A stretch of 64,000 bases of DNA from Plasmodiophora brassicae (taxonomy: Eukaryota > Endomyxa: Phytomyxea > Phytomyxea > Plasmodiophorida), in NCBI GenBank assembly GCA_036867785.1, contig CP145415.1, positions 1,116,001 to 1,180,000 of the forward strand, read 5' to 3'. The notes beneath the pieces were generated by a model that did not search any database, had not been told where the DNA came from, and was given only the letters and a program-made list of their open reading frames with translations. A program made the translations under genes and the position numbers. Positions 45,324 through 56,490 of the stretch are shown piece after piece (positions within the stretch are counted from its first letter, which is position 1; each line of letters starts with the position of its first letter).

Positions 45324-45701
45324 ATGACCGGCGAACGGCAGGGGCCGCTGCCCGATCGCGTCTTCGACCTGCCATCGGCGTCCAACCCCGTCATCTACGC
45401 GCGATCGTGGTTCTCCATACCGCAGGCCTCCGGGCCTGCGCCTGTCGCCGCTGCCGAACCCGCCCCTGTATCTGTCGAGCAGCTCACAGCACGCCTTCAG
45501 GAATTGCACGTGCAGCGATCGGCGGCCAGGACCCGATGCGCCAATGACAGGGCGCGACCGGCACCGGACGCCGCCGCTGCTGGCGCACCTGGCGACGACG
45601 ACGACGACTTTGAGGAGAACTTCGGCCGCGAGCTCAACTATCTGCTTGCGCAGCTGCGCCTGCACGATGCCAACGGCAACTTCATGCCATACATCTACTG
45701 A
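45324..45701 (+). CDS. Small acidic protein of unknown function
   Basis: Single frame of 125 residues from the ATG at 45324. It begins MTGERQGPLPDRVFDLPSAS and has a helix with heptad character (VEQLTARLQELHVQRSAA). An Ala/Pro linker and an acidic run (GDDDDDFEENFGREL) follow, leading to a second amphipathic helix (ELNYLLAQLRLHDANGNF) ending MPYIY. The frame extends upstream to 45234 with Cys-rich residues that look non-coding. No family is recognised. The acidic linker and paired helices suggest a small adaptor or complex subunit, but this is inference. Confidence 0.5.
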   Translation: MTGERQGPLPDRVFDLPSASNPVIYARSWFSIPQASGPAPVAAAEPAPVSVEQLTARLQELHVQRSAARTRCANDRARPAPDAAAAGAPGDDDDDFEENFGRELNYLLAQLRLHDANGNFMPYIY

Positions 45702-45854
45702 CGCTGACGCACGCCCATAGCTGGACATCACCGATCCGTAATATACGCGCCAGCATTGGCGTTCACCACCGTTGCAGACCGACGACAGCGATTGCATAAT
45801 ACTTTATACCATGGTACAATGAATACATACTGGGCAAACGATAGCCGCCAACTG

Positions 45855-47200
45855 TCATTGCATGGCGCAGGAGTCCCCTAGACGGGACGCGGCGCCGTCC
45901 GACACCAGCTGGTACAGGTCGGAGACGACAGCCTGGACGTCCACGAGGTCGATCTCGTCGCCGTCCTTGCCCGCTCTTGCGAGGTGCGGGTCGGGCGCCA
46001 CGTCCCCCAGAAGGGAGCACACGATAGACCGTGTCGCGAGGACATCTCTTCGGATGGCATGGAGACGAGCGGAGTCGGACGGGGAGGGCGCCGACCGAGC
46101 AGCGGGAGCACCCGGGTCTGGTTCCGCCTTGCCGTTCACTTCCTGGTCCTTCAGACGCCTGTAGAGCTCGCCGATCAGGGCGTTCTGCCGTTCGAGATCG
46201 GACTTGTCGGCTTCCGACTGCGCCTGCAGGTCTGCGAGACGCTGGTCGAACTCGTGGATCATGTTGTCCTTGGCGCGGTTCTCGGCCTGCAATGCCCTCA
46301 GGGTCTGTTTGAGCCGTTCGATCTCTGAGTCCTTCGCCACGAGCGATTCGTGACCAGCTCGTCCAGCATTCGCGAGCGGCTGCAACTTCTCAACCAAGGC
46401 ACGAAGCTCGTCCCGCTCCCGAAGAACGGCGGCCGCTTGCGTCCCCTCGAGCTGGAGAACGCGGGTGCGCTCGCTTTGCCAGTTGGCTTTCAGGATGCCA
46501 TTTTCGGCCTTGAGCTTCGTGACATGCCCACGAAGCGAAGCGCTCTCGTTCTCGATGGTTTCGAGGGTCGATCGAAACGACGATGAGGCACGCTGCTCGG
46601 CGAAATACAACGCACGGAGCTGGGAGTTGTCGGCCTCGGACGCGGCAAGACGCTGCTCGAGAGAGGCCAGCTTTCCCGAGACGTCCTCGCGTTGAAGGTC
46701 GAGTTCGTTGTCTTTGGCGCGCAGTGTCTCGCGAAGGCTCTGCTCGCTGGCTGTCCGATGAGCCAGCGCTGTCTGATACAAACCGCTCAGAAAATGCAAA
46801 CGGTAAACAGGAGGCAAGACGTTCCACCTGGTAGTCGGCAAGCTGGTCGGTTAGTCGTCGAATGTGCTCCTTGAGCTGGGACCCCTCATTGGCCTCCGTT
46901 GAGGTGCGTTGCTGGAGGGCCTCCTGAAGGGCGCGGATTTCAAGATCCTTCCTATGGAGCTCCGTTCGCATCTGATCGTTGTTTCTCGCGATCGTCAGGC
47001 GCGCGTTCCGAATCTGGACACGCGTCAGACGCACGCGCGCGCGCGGGACCGCAGCCGCCGACCCGGACCTGTTCGACGCTTTTCGCCCTCTCCTTCCGCA
47101 TCTCAATCAGGTCCAGGCTGAGTTTCGTAATCCGACCCTGCAGGTCCTGCTCCCTGGCGGCAACCGCGGGCCCGGTGCCGCCATCGCTCGACGACGGCAT
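45855..47200 (-). CDS. Long coiled-coil protein
   Basis: Three exons on the minus strand: 47200-47069, 47013-46828 and 46772-45855, joined by two 55-nt introns, the first with CTGAC. Together they give 411 residues. Nearly all is heptad-repeat coiled coil: LQGRITKLSLDLIEMRKERA, ELHRKDLEIRALQEALQQR, NELDLQREDVSGKLASLEQR, SEIERLKQTLRALQAENRAK. A C-terminal globular piece follows (SARLHAIRRDVLATRSIVCS, then DEIDLVDVQAVVSDLYQLV). A tropomyosin/golgin/centrosomal-like structural role is possible. Coiled coils hide ancestry, so no orthology is claimed. The start upstream of 47200 is in the same frame but without a good ATG. Confidence 0.75.
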
Positions 47201-47426
47201 CGGCAGCCGAGACCCAGTTGGAAGGCCCCGTCGGCGCCCCGGACCTGGCCCGCAAAAATGTCGCACACACCACGGCACACACAGCACGACACCGAAGACG
47301 GCGCGCCGGACAACAACAGCGTCGTGCCAGACCCGTGTGTGTCAAGCGGCGGCAGCGTTTGTCTATAGTTCGGTGGCGTTAACGTGCTCAGCACCAGGTG
47401 TGGTCTTGTTCGAGACGATGGGTACG

Positions 47427-48955
47427 TCAGAGTTCCGTGCGTTCGGGTGCGGGCGCGGGCGTATTATGCCGACGGAATCGGTCGCAGATGAGCAGAGCGA
47501 CGTTCTTGGCGGCGACCATGGCGATCTCGATTGCGGATGCGCCGCGCTCGATGGCGTTTAGGTAGTACAGGCCGTCACCGATTCGGAACTCACCGAGGTG
47601 CTCGGGCGTGTCGAACTTTGGGTACGCGAACCACCGCGTTGAACTGGCGACCTTGTAGCCGGGTGCGAACATGCCCGACAGAACCGACTCTGGTAGTGGG
47701 TTCCGCGAAAAGAACTTTACGAATCGCGTCCCGTTGCGATTGCGGATCGTGCCGATCGACGAGAATGCGATCTCGTCGGATTCGACCGTGCCGATTGCTG
47801 ACGGCAGGTCCTTGGTCGTCTTGGCGCCAAAGTACGCTAGGCGACGTCGTTCGCATTAGACGGCCCCTGCATTTCGGCTACACGAACAGATCCTTACCAG
47901 GCACGAAGCGGCCTTCCACAAACGTCGTATACACTTGTTGATAGGGACGACGGTCGGGGACAGTGACATCGGGTCCACCCAGAGCGATCGACGACGTCAC
48001 GAACGGTGCGGCAAGAGCGACGACATCATAGTCAACGGATGTCCCGTTGTCCAGCATCACGCGCCACGTGTCGTCCACGCGCTCGACAGATCGAACCGGG
48101 CAGTCCAGCACGAGATGGGCGCTCGAGTTTCGAAGCAAAGCTGCCGGCAGCTGTGCACTGTACATCGACGTCACTCCAAGCAGGCGGGGCGCGGTCATTG
48201 CTAAACGGTACGACTTACTTGCCGCCCGTGATCGAGAACACTTGGTCGGTGACGATCGGGGCCAGCGCGATGCCGCCGGCCAGGGCACTGATGGTCGTCG
48301 GCGCCTGGTTGTAATTGATACGCGTGACAGCCGCCACGAATTCGTCGACGAACGCACCCGACATCGGCGCGTACCATGGCGCTTCGCTCGCCAGGCTGTC
48401 ATTCAAACGAAGCGCGGCGTACGGCCCCAGGCCGAGCGCATCCCACATCGACTTCGAGGTGTTGAACGCCTGCCCGGCGGCCTGGATGTCGTATATCAGG
48501 TCGAAGTCGGTGGCCATGCGCCGAACCAGGTCCTGTGCCGTGACCATCGACAGGCCGTACCGGCGGACCAGGCGCCACACCGTCGTCAGGTACGATGACG
48601 ACGATGATTGAAACACGAACTGTTTCCCGTTGAATACCGCGAAATCGCCCTCGTCGACGTTGGGCGGGCCGGCCTGAAATCCCAGTCGTTCGCTGAGCTC
48701 GAAGAAGTACCGGTTCCGTTTGATGCCGATGGCGGCGCCGGCCTCGACGACGAAGCCCTCCTCGACACGGTGCTCGCGGATTCGCCCGCCGACCCGGCCG
48801 GACGCCTCGAAGACGGTCACGTCAACGTCGTCGCCGAATCGTTCACGCAGGAAATACGACAACGCGGACCCGCCGATGCCGGCGCCCACGATACCGACCG
48901 ACACCGCCCCGACCAGGCAGGGGCACAGCACCAGCAGTGCCGTCATCATCGTCAT
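47427..48955 (-). CDS. Prenylcysteine oxidase (FAD), secretory/lysosomal type
   Basis: The ATG at 48955 begins a signal peptide (MTMMTALLVLCPCLVGAVS) followed by the dinucleotide fold VGIVGAGIGGSALSYFLRER and VFEASGRVGGRI. It continues with VEAGAAIGIKRNRYFFELS, FVDEFVAAVTRINYNQAPTT and VFSITGGN (split by an intron starting GTAAGT). Later exons give AQLPAALLRNSSAHLVLD, VDYDVVALAAPF, AYFGAKTTKDLPSAIGT and the C-terminal block TRWFAYPKFDTPEHL plus GLYYLNAIERGASAIEIAMV. These match prenylcysteine oxidase (PCYOX1), including the WLAYPHY...LYYLNGIE.AASAME region. The enzyme oxidatively cleaves farnesyl- or geranylgeranyl-cysteine from degraded prenylated proteins, releasing cysteine, aldehyde and H2O2. 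Three exons are seen, ending at 47427. Confidence 0.88.
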
Positions 48956-49071
48956 CGTCACGTCACGGACGGGGTAGGTACTATTTGGGCCGCAAAGCCG
49001 CTGGCCGATGCACATTAGGGCAGCTGCCATATACTTCGTGACTGTATCGCGTTCGAGGCTCCCTGGCACCG

Positions 49072-49686
49072 TTACTTCTTCAGCGGGTGCGCCTGGCGCC
49101 ATTCGATAACCCTCGGGTGGTGGTCGACGGCCTTGACGACCTTGGCCAGGTTCGGGTAGGCGTCGACGACGTCGGTGGGGATACCGTTCAAGACGCCCAA
49201 CCTGAACCATTGCGTCACGGTCCAGATGGACAGGTCGGCCATCGTGACCTTGTCGCCGCACGAGTGACCCTCGACACTGTTCTGGCCGACAAGGTAATCC
49301 AGGCCGCGCAGGTACGGTGTGTCGACGAGATCCTTGCGGATGGACATCTTCTTGCCGCGGTCCTCCTCGTGGAGTGTTGGTTCGATGGCGGCAATGACGT
49401 CGCCCACGCCGTCGACGATCTGGTCGACCCGCAGCCTGTCGAGCGCAGCCGATGGTTCTAGCCCGCCGATATGAGCAACGTAACGCAGGAGGGCGTTCGT
49501 CTGTGCGAATTGGACGCCGTCAATAGTCATCTCTGGCAACGCGCCGAACAGCGTCTTTGGTTTCATGTTCGGCCAGTCGTCGTGGCGGATGCGCTCGTCC
49601 TGGAACGGGATCCCGGACAGGACCATCGCCAGGCGCAACGATTCCGCACGCCCCGGCATGGTCAGCTTGATCGTCGGCGTCTCCAT
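49072..49686 (-). CDS. Glutathione S-transferase, sigma-like
   Basis: Single exon of 204 residues from the ATG at 49686. The thioredoxin-like half reads TIKLTMPGRAESLRLAMVLS, FQDERIRHDDWPNMKP, FGALPEMTIDGVQFAQTNALLRYVA, where LPEM and QTNALLRY correspond to the GSH-binding cis-Pro and QSxAIxRY motifs. The helical half has DKVTMADLSIWTVTQW, matching the N-capping box. Length fits the family. The usual YFxxRGRAE segment is shortened to KLTMPGRAE, so the catalytic Tyr is not visible in its normal place. GSTs conjugate glutathione to electrophiles or act as prostaglandin-type isomerases; activity here is uncertain. Confidence 0.9.
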   Translation of the reverse strand: METPTIKLTMPGRAESLRLAMVLSGIPFQDERIRHDDWPNMKPKTLFGALPEMTIDGVQFAQTNALLRYVAHIGGLEPSAALDRLRVDQIVDGVGDVIAAIEPTLHEEDRGKKMSIRKDLVDTPYLRGLDYLVGQNSVEGHSCGDKVTMADLSIWTVTQWFRLGVLNGIPTDVVDAYPNLAKVVKAVDHHPRVIEWRQAHPLKK

Positions 49687-50028
49687 ACGGTTGTCCGATG
49701 TGTCAGGCTGCCCAGCCAAACGAATGAATGAATTCTTGTCCGCCGCACGGTACTCAACGCTTGAGGGCCGTCTCCGGCGGTCCAAGTGTAACGGCCACGT
49801 CATTGTCCACCACGAGTCAACGGATCCCTGAGAAGCCAGAGGGGTCGGATCGAGAATGCTAATCAGTGAACGTCCCGTCCTACCTGTTCGCCGACAGCCC
49901 CCACTCTTGTGGCCATAGTGGAACGCAGCTTAGCCACGGCTCACACGACAATGGATGAATGCGCGGTCGACCAATCTTCACGTGTTGTTGTGTCGAAATG
50001 CCAGTCCACGTCATTATCGTCTTTCCCT
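49687..50028. other. Intergenic, 342 bp
   Basis: No supported gene. The GST frame is open upstream to 49803 without an ATG of better context. Confidence 0.5.
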
Positions 50029-50733
50029 TTAAAACAGCGCTCGGTTCAACGCCCAGGTCATCGCGATCTGCATGGCCATGAATCGAAACATGCCATATTT
50101 CCACAGACCGGCCTGTGGGGCACTCGATCACATAACGCACAGTTGAAACAGACTGACATGATTGCACAGGGAAATCCCCTAGAGCGAGCGCTGTTCGTCG
50201 CAGTGTCCCGCGTTACGGGATCACCGCTGTACTTAGACAGATCTTGAGCGACACCTTTGTACAGACAGAGATACGGCCTACACTGGACAACGTCGCCAGC
50301 GATGCTGCCCTGAAGCTGATTGTCACCTGATAGTGGTAGTCGCCTTCCTTGTCTGTTGACCATTACCGGCACCACTTTCTCATTAGGTATGTGGGCGCGA
50401 CTTCCGGATCTCTTTGCTGACTGGACGATTGGAAGCACTGTTCCGACGTGTTCGTAGGTGGAGTAGTAGTAATGGGCAAGCTTGGTTTCCCGTTCAAAGT
50501 CGGCGTTCTAACAAAGGATATGTGACGTGATTGGCACGCAAAGTCCTCTGCTTTCCGCCCGATGTGACACTGGCGTTACCGTCAGTCACCCACAACACCG
50601 CCCCACACGTTGCATCTCTCTGACCCGCACCTCGTTACAATCCGCAGGCCTGTTCGCCAACGCCGAGCGCGCTCCTGCGGCTACCGGCAACAGCAGCCGC
50701 ATTGCCAGACCTGGTCAGGTCAGAAACCGCCAT
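50029..50733 (-). CDS. Candidate multi-exon small membrane-associated protein, unknown
   Basis: Minus-strand pieces look coding once introns are allowed. An ATG at 50733 opens MAVSDLTRSGN. A middle exon (about 50505-50370) reads NADFERETKLAHYYYSTYEH then VGTVLPIVQSAKRSG and IPNEKVVP. A last exon reads AGLWKYGMFRFMAMQIAMTW then ALNRALF with a stop at 50029, a plausible C-terminal membrane helix. Acceptors TTTGTTAG and CCCACAG precede two of these exons. The number and limits of the introns between are not resolved and no family is recognised. The long aromatic/charged stretches argue against chance. Treat the structure as provisional. Confidence 0.3.
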
Positions 50734-51107
50734 GTTTTAGTACGGGACGGAGGACGGCCAGTAATCGGCATCCCAAGCGCGTCGCCCTAAGATCGCCAGA
50801 TATCAGGCCAGCGTCTGCCGAGTCCGATCTGCAAACCCATCCTGAGAAGGTGTCGTGTGGACGGGGAGGGGCTGCGCGCGCGCTGCGTCACCGCGCCACG
50901 GGGTCACGCGGATTGACACGTCCGACCCGCAGGGCTATGACCGCTCGGCCTTCCGGCGTTATGTGGCGTCGAGTATAATCTGGAAAATACGGGGGCCGGT
51001 CGTTCGCGACTTGTGGCTGAAACCGCTTCTGCATTCCAGATCGGTGGCGATTGGCACGCGCTGTCATTTGTGCAAACCAGTCTGTTGCTATAGAGAGGAC
51101 GGTCCGC
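50734..51107. other. Intergenic, 374 bp
   Basis: Promoter side of the H+-ATPase gene and of the candidate at 50029-50733. Short plus-strand frames present are His/Arg/Ser-rich and not supported. Confidence 0.45.
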
Positions 51108-54100
51108 ATGAGCCAGTCGCCGTCCGATGCAGAGCATGCCAGCGACGACGAGCAGCACCGTTTGGTGCTGAAACGACAATCCGAGTCGTACAGCAAGCAG
51201 CACGCCGATGCGGCCGAACACGACCCCGAGGAGGTCGTCATCTACAGGCTGGGCGGTCCAGAGCGCGCCGACAGCTCGACGCATGTCAGCCGTCGCGATG
51301 TCGAGGTCCAGCTGAGGCGGTTCTCGACGAACCCGATCAACGTCACCGAGCTCAACGAGCACCAGCCGCACATCTCTCGTCAGCCCTCCATGTCGATGGG
51401 GCACAGCAAAGGTTTGACCACGGCGGCTGCTGAAGACCTCCTCAAGGAATACGGCCTGAACCAGCTGACTGAGGTTCGCAAATCGCGCTGGCGCCTGCTT
51501 CTGGAGCAGTTCATCGGGCCGATGCCGATTGGCATCTGGGTCGCCATCGCCATCGAGTGCATCCTCACCAACTGGGTCGACGTGGGCGTCCTGCTCGCCC
51601 TGCAGTTCATCAACGGCTTTGTCGGGTTCTACGAATCCAACAAGGCCGACAACGCCATTGCGGCGCTGAAGGTTCGCTGGCGCACCGCTGCGCGTTGTCC
51701 TGCGGGCCACTGACGCAGTCGATGGTGCAGAAAAGCCTGCGACCGACGGCGCATGTGAAACGCGATGGCAAATGGCAGACGATCAACGCGACGTTGCTGG
51801 TGCCCGGCGACCTGGTCGCGTTGTCGGCCGGGTCGGCGGTGCCGGCCGATTGCGAGATCAACACGGGGACAGTCAACATCGACCAGTCGGCGATGACGGG
51901 CGAGTCGATGCCAGTACGGATGAGCCCAGGCCACGAGGCCAAGATGGGGTCGACGGTCGCCCGTGGTGAATCGGAAGCGACGGTGACGGCGACGGGCATG
52001 AACACGATGTACGGGAAGACGGCTGCCCTGCTCCAGGTCGACGACAACAGCCTGGGCGATCTTGACAAGATCCTTCTGCGCATTGTCGTCAATCTGCTCA
52101 TCATCTCGATCGTGCTCGTCGTTATCACGCTGACCTATATCCTGGTCGTCGGTGGAGCCGGCTCCTTTGCTGAGGTCAAGGAGGCGATTTCGTTCAACGT
52201 CGTCCTGCTGGTCGCTTCGATCCCGATTGCCATCGAAGTCGTCGTCACGGCGACGCTGGCGCTGGGATCCCGTGAATTGACCGCCCATCACGCCATCGTC
52301 GCCAAACTGACCGCCATCGAGCGCCTGGCCGGCATGCGCGTCCTCTGCTCTGACAAGACGGGCACGCTAACGATGAACAAGATGCAGGTCCAGGACGAGT
52401 GCCCGACGTTCATCAAGGGCACCACCAGGGATGATGTCATCCTGTATGCGGCACTGGCCACCAAGTGGAAGGAACCCGCCAAGGACGCCCTGGACACGAT
52501 GATCCTCAGCATCGCCGACATTCCGCGTTGCAACACGTACACCCAGATCGAGTACATTCCGTTCGACACCGACCGGAAGCGAACCGAGTCGACCGTCCGT
52601 TCGAAACAGGGCGATCAATTCACGGTCGTCAAGGGCGCTCCTGACGTTCTCGTTGGTCTGTGCCACAACAAGGACGACATCAGGAAGGCGGTGGAGCTGG
52701 CCGTCGTGGATCTGGCGGCGCGCGGCATTCGATCACTGGCCGTGGCGAAGACGAACGAGAAGGGCCAGATGGAGATGGTTGCCATCTTGTCGTTCCTGGA
52801 TCCGGCCCGTCCCGACGCCAAGGAGACGATTGAACGCGCGAGGCAGTATGGCATCACGGTGAAGATGATCACGGGCGACCACCAGCTGGTCGCCCAGGAG
52901 ATGGCCAGGACGCTTGCGCTCGGCAACGGTCGCGTTGTGTCGTGCAGTTCCGGTATCATCCCCGAGATCGACCTGAGAAAGACGAAGGGGCAGTTGCCAA
53001 AGACTCTCGGCGCCGATCTAGGCGACATGATCATGGTAGGCTTACCGCGGATGTGTTCGAAGCGCTACATGCCTACAATGACTGCTGGCAGAACACGGAC
53101 GGGTTCTCGCAGGCGCTACCCGAGCACAAGTTCATCCTCGTTGAGGCGTTGAAGCAGCGCGACATTATCACGGGTATGACGGGCGACGGTGTCAATGACG
53201 CCCCGGCTCTGAAGCAGGCCCACGTTGGCGTTGTTCGTAACTGCTGTGCTCGGCACGAGATGCGCCATTTGCTGAGTTTGCTTAGGCTGTGGATGGCGCC
53301 ACCGATGCCGCTCGTGCCGCTGCCGACATTGTCCTCACCAAACCTGGCCTGAACGCCATTGTCGAGGCCATCCTGATTTCGCGTCGTATCTTTGCCCGCA
53401 TGAACTCGTTTCTGGTAATTTTACCGCTGTCCATTAACGCAAGCGATGGTTTGCTGAACGTATGACGCGTCCGCTTCAGATCTACCGTGTGGCAGCGACG
53501 CTACAACTGATCCTGTTCTTCTTCATTGGGATCCTGTCGATGCACCCAAACGAGCTCGGCCCGCCCACCTTCCCCCAGTTCTGGACCATGCCCGTCATTG
53601 CCCTGATCACGATCACGGTCCTGAACGACGGCACCATCATTTCGGTGGCGTACGACTCGGTGCACACGAGTAAGCGCCCGCAGCTGTGGAACATCCCGCG
53701 CCTGTGGGGCATGGCTGCGACGCTGGGCCTGGTCGCCTGTGCGTCCTCGCTGCTCATGCTCTGGCTGGCGCTGAGCTCAGCGGAGCACACGGGCAATGGC
53801 CTCTTCAGGGCGTTCGGGCTGGACGCGCTCACCTTCGAGCAGGTCATTGTCGTCATGTACTGTACGTTCACGTGGTGGTGCTTGGAGGATTGGCCGGTTG
53901 GGTGACGCTGATGCAGTGAAAGTATCGCTGAGCGATTTCATGACATTGTTCACGGCGCGGACGGGGGCTCGCACCTTCGTGTCACATCGCCCGGGTCTGT
54001 TCCTGCTGGTCGCCGGATGCATCGCCCTGGGCATCTCGACACTGTTCTCATTGTACTGGCCGTTCGGCAACGGAGGTGCCCCCATTCCCGGCCACTGGTG

Positions 54101-54314
54101 CGGGTTCATCTGGCTCTACTGCGTCGTCTGGTTCCTCATCCAGGACCGTACGTATCCGGATGCACGGCCCGCTTGCCAGTGACTGACGTTGGGGCTCGCG
54201 TCTCTAGTGCTTAAGGTCATCCTCTTCAAGATTGTTGACAGGAATTCCACAGCAATGGACAACGAAACTGCCGAGACCGAGCACATGATGACCGAGGTTG
54301 TCGCCGCTCTGTAA
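51108..54314 (+). CDS. P-type (P3A) plasma-membrane H+-ATPase
   Basis: Seven exons (51108-51671, 51731-53035, 53092-53229, 53286-53414, 53480-53861, 53917-54147, 54208-54314) sum to 951 codons plus a stop. After an acidic/basic N-terminal cytosolic region come the first helix pair ([20 protein letters not shown]), the actuator motif MTGESMPV, the phosphorylation site [13 protein letters not shown], the KGAP nucleotide-binding motif, [14 protein letters not shown], and [13 protein letters not shown]. After the intron come [17 protein letters not shown], the membrane segments, and [15 protein letters not shown]. Introns are 55-65 nt. The last exon gives [20 protein letters not shown]. Length and membrane layout match fungal, plant and protist proton pumps that energise the plasma membrane. 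The N-terminal extension (about 100 residues) resembles oomycete/protist forms. Confidence 0.96.
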
Positions 54315-54466
54315 GCCCAAACGCAAGACGCTGAAATAAAGGCACGTTATGAAATGCGAACAAAAGGCCCACCGTTCATACCCAAGTGGTAGCACGATTG
54401 ACGTGCCGTAGAAGCGCCCGGCTATCCGCCAATCCCAGGTTTGTAGGATGCTGATGAGCAAAGGTT

Positions 54467-55832
54467 TTACTGGCGTGATCGCAAACGATAAATTCCTTTC
54501 ATGGTGAACACAATGAGATCGCACGTCTTATCGTCGGGATGCGGCAGCAGTATCCTGTAGACAGGATCGGCAACACGAATTCTTGTCGTCAGTGCAATGT
54601 CGGGCATGCGATGGTCGGACGCTGGTGCGACGTTGTAGACGAGGATTTCCTGCAGGTACGACCCGACCAGAACACGACGCGACGGCGAATCGACGGCGAC
54701 CGATGTCAGGCAGTCTGACGTGTTCGACGCGGGCAGCACGACTAAACTGTCAGCCTGGTTGCCCCGAGGTTAGCGGCACAGCGGCGCAGATCCGCGTCGA
54801 TAATCGACATCTCGACCTGCAGACCCTCCTGGACGACGGCGTGGTGGTAGTGCACGAATCCAATTGCGCCAACGACAACGACGGAAAGGATGCCGTCCAG
54901 CTCAACGAGGCGCAGATCGGGTATCGGCCCATCAGCACAGTATGCCCATGGCGTATGGGGACCCGGTCCAGGGCCCGCACCACTGACGATCACAGTGCCG
55001 TCCTGGTAACCAGCGGCAACAGCAAAGGAACCCTGTGTAAGGGGGGTCACTGCACGTGGCCCGACAGCAATACGCCGTTCGGTGCCTACATCAGGCCGTC
55101 GGACGACGTCCATCGACATGATCGACGCCTGCTGGTTCTGAAACACGGACGGGAACGCGCTGCGATCAGCTGCGTCATCGACAATGTCGTCACGTCTGGC
55201 ATCGAACACGTGCAACTTGCGATCCGACCCAGCGACAACCAGTCGAGGATGCCCAGTCCCACCTGGGCGGCACTAATCATTCGACACATCAGACATCGTC
55301 GCGAACAGGTCGCCCTAACCGAATAGCTCGCTCGGCAGGTGCCCCACGAAGAACGGAACGCAGGACATCGTTTTCGTCAGCACAGCTGCATCGGCACCGA
55401 TCTGTAGAATCACGGTCAGCAGCGGGAGGACAATGGCACGTGACGTGAGCAGCGAGCATCTGAACCCGGACGACATGGATGCGGCTGTTAACGGTGGCGT
55501 CTTCGACGGTCCCGCAGCAGGTGACGGCCGCGAGCATGGGACACCCGTCCGCGTCATCCCATGCGTGGACGGCGATCAGATCATGGTCGCTGGCGTCCAG
55601 CACGGCATCGAACACGTCGACCGACGTCAGCAGGTCGTCGTCCGTACCAGGGGCGAACGCGAACAGCGTCCCCGATGCTGTGTGGGATTGACCTTGTCAA
55701 GCGACCCGACGTGTACGCCCGGGGCCCCTCACCTGGGCTGGCAATGACAGGTCCGAACGCCGACGACATCGTCGACGTGTAGATGGTGGAGAAGTGCCCG
55801 CGATCGAGGCGCCCGCATCGCGCCACCTCCAT
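54467..55832 (-). CDS. Kaptin-like beta-propeller protein
   Basis: The ATG at 55832 begins MEVARCGRLDRGHFSTIYTS and after a short intron continues QSHTASGTLFAFAPGTDDDL, TSVDVFDAVLDASDHDLIAV, and HAWDDADGCPMLAAVTC. Downstream exons give RAVTPLTQGSFAVAAGYQDG, ADGPIPDLRLVELDGILSVV, VVGAIGFVHYHHAVVQEGL, LPASNTSDCLTSVAVDSPSR, VLVGSYLQEILVYNV and DLIVFTMKGIYRL. The order and blocks (CLTSVAVD...VLVGSYGQELLVY...MKGIY) resemble kaptin, a KICSTOR/actin-associated propeller that recruits GATOR1 to lysosomes. The last exon may continue past the stop at 54467 through one more intron. Assignment rests on block similarity and is moderate. Confidence 0.6.
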
Positions 55833-55977
55833 TGCAGCGGGTGCGGCGGTGCGGGTCGCACTCGCACCGGCAGCAGCCACGGCAGTGCGCCGCACGGCCA
55901 CGCCGTCCGCCTGTGCGATGCGGTGCGGCCGGCCGTGCCCTGCGCGCTGCCCGATCCCGTATCTTCCACGTTCCGGC

Positions 55978-56223
55978 TTATGCGCGTGTGCCGAACGCAT
56001 GCGATGCACACGCATGACGACGACGAGCGAAGATGTGAACGAGACGATCGCGAGAGCGGCGTGGCCCAACGGGAAGAGTTCGACGCCCTCCCTGCTCTCG
56101 TCGGAGAACCTCGTCGAAATCTTCCTCATTGGCCCGCAGCGAATCCGCCACCGCCTTCGCGATCGTCTCGTTCACCTTTTCGCTCATGGTCGGCTCGTCC
56201 AGTTCGTGTCGCTTCTTCGGCAT
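55978..56223 (-). CDS. Possible small gene, charged N-terminal helix
   Basis: From the ATG at 56223: MPKKRHELDEPTMSEKVNET then IAKAVADSLRANEEDFDE, a convincing charged amphipathic helix. After this a donor GTTCTCC would begin an intron; without it the frame becomes Arg-rich. The end of the gene is not resolved. It lies immediately upstream of the kaptin-like gene on the same strand. The exon is on one arm of a short inverted repeat. Confidence 0.3.
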   Translation of the reverse strand: MPKKRHELDEPTMSEKVNETIAKAVADSLRANEEDFDEVLRREQGGRRTLPVGPRRSRDRLVHIFARRRHACASHAFGTRA

Positions 56224-56456
56224 GGCAGCCGGTCAGCGCATCTTGGGGGGCCTAGACAACCTGCCTCCGGTCCTGCATCTTGGCGTTCCCCGATTTGCCA
56301 GCACCGACAACGCGGACGCCAGTCCTTTCGAAATACAAAGTCGGGTCGCACAGTGCAATGAATGCAGAGTTGACGACATGCAGGCCGCGCCTGTACAATG
56401 GAAATCGAGAAGACCAAATGCAGACCGCCGGCGACGTTCAGCATGGTTCGGGCATC

Positions 56457-56490
<34 letters not shown>

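Noticed and set aside
44786-45394. 202-codon minus-strand frame
   Set aside because: No domain or hydrophobic core; overlaps the small acidic gene on the plus strand, which has helical periodicity.
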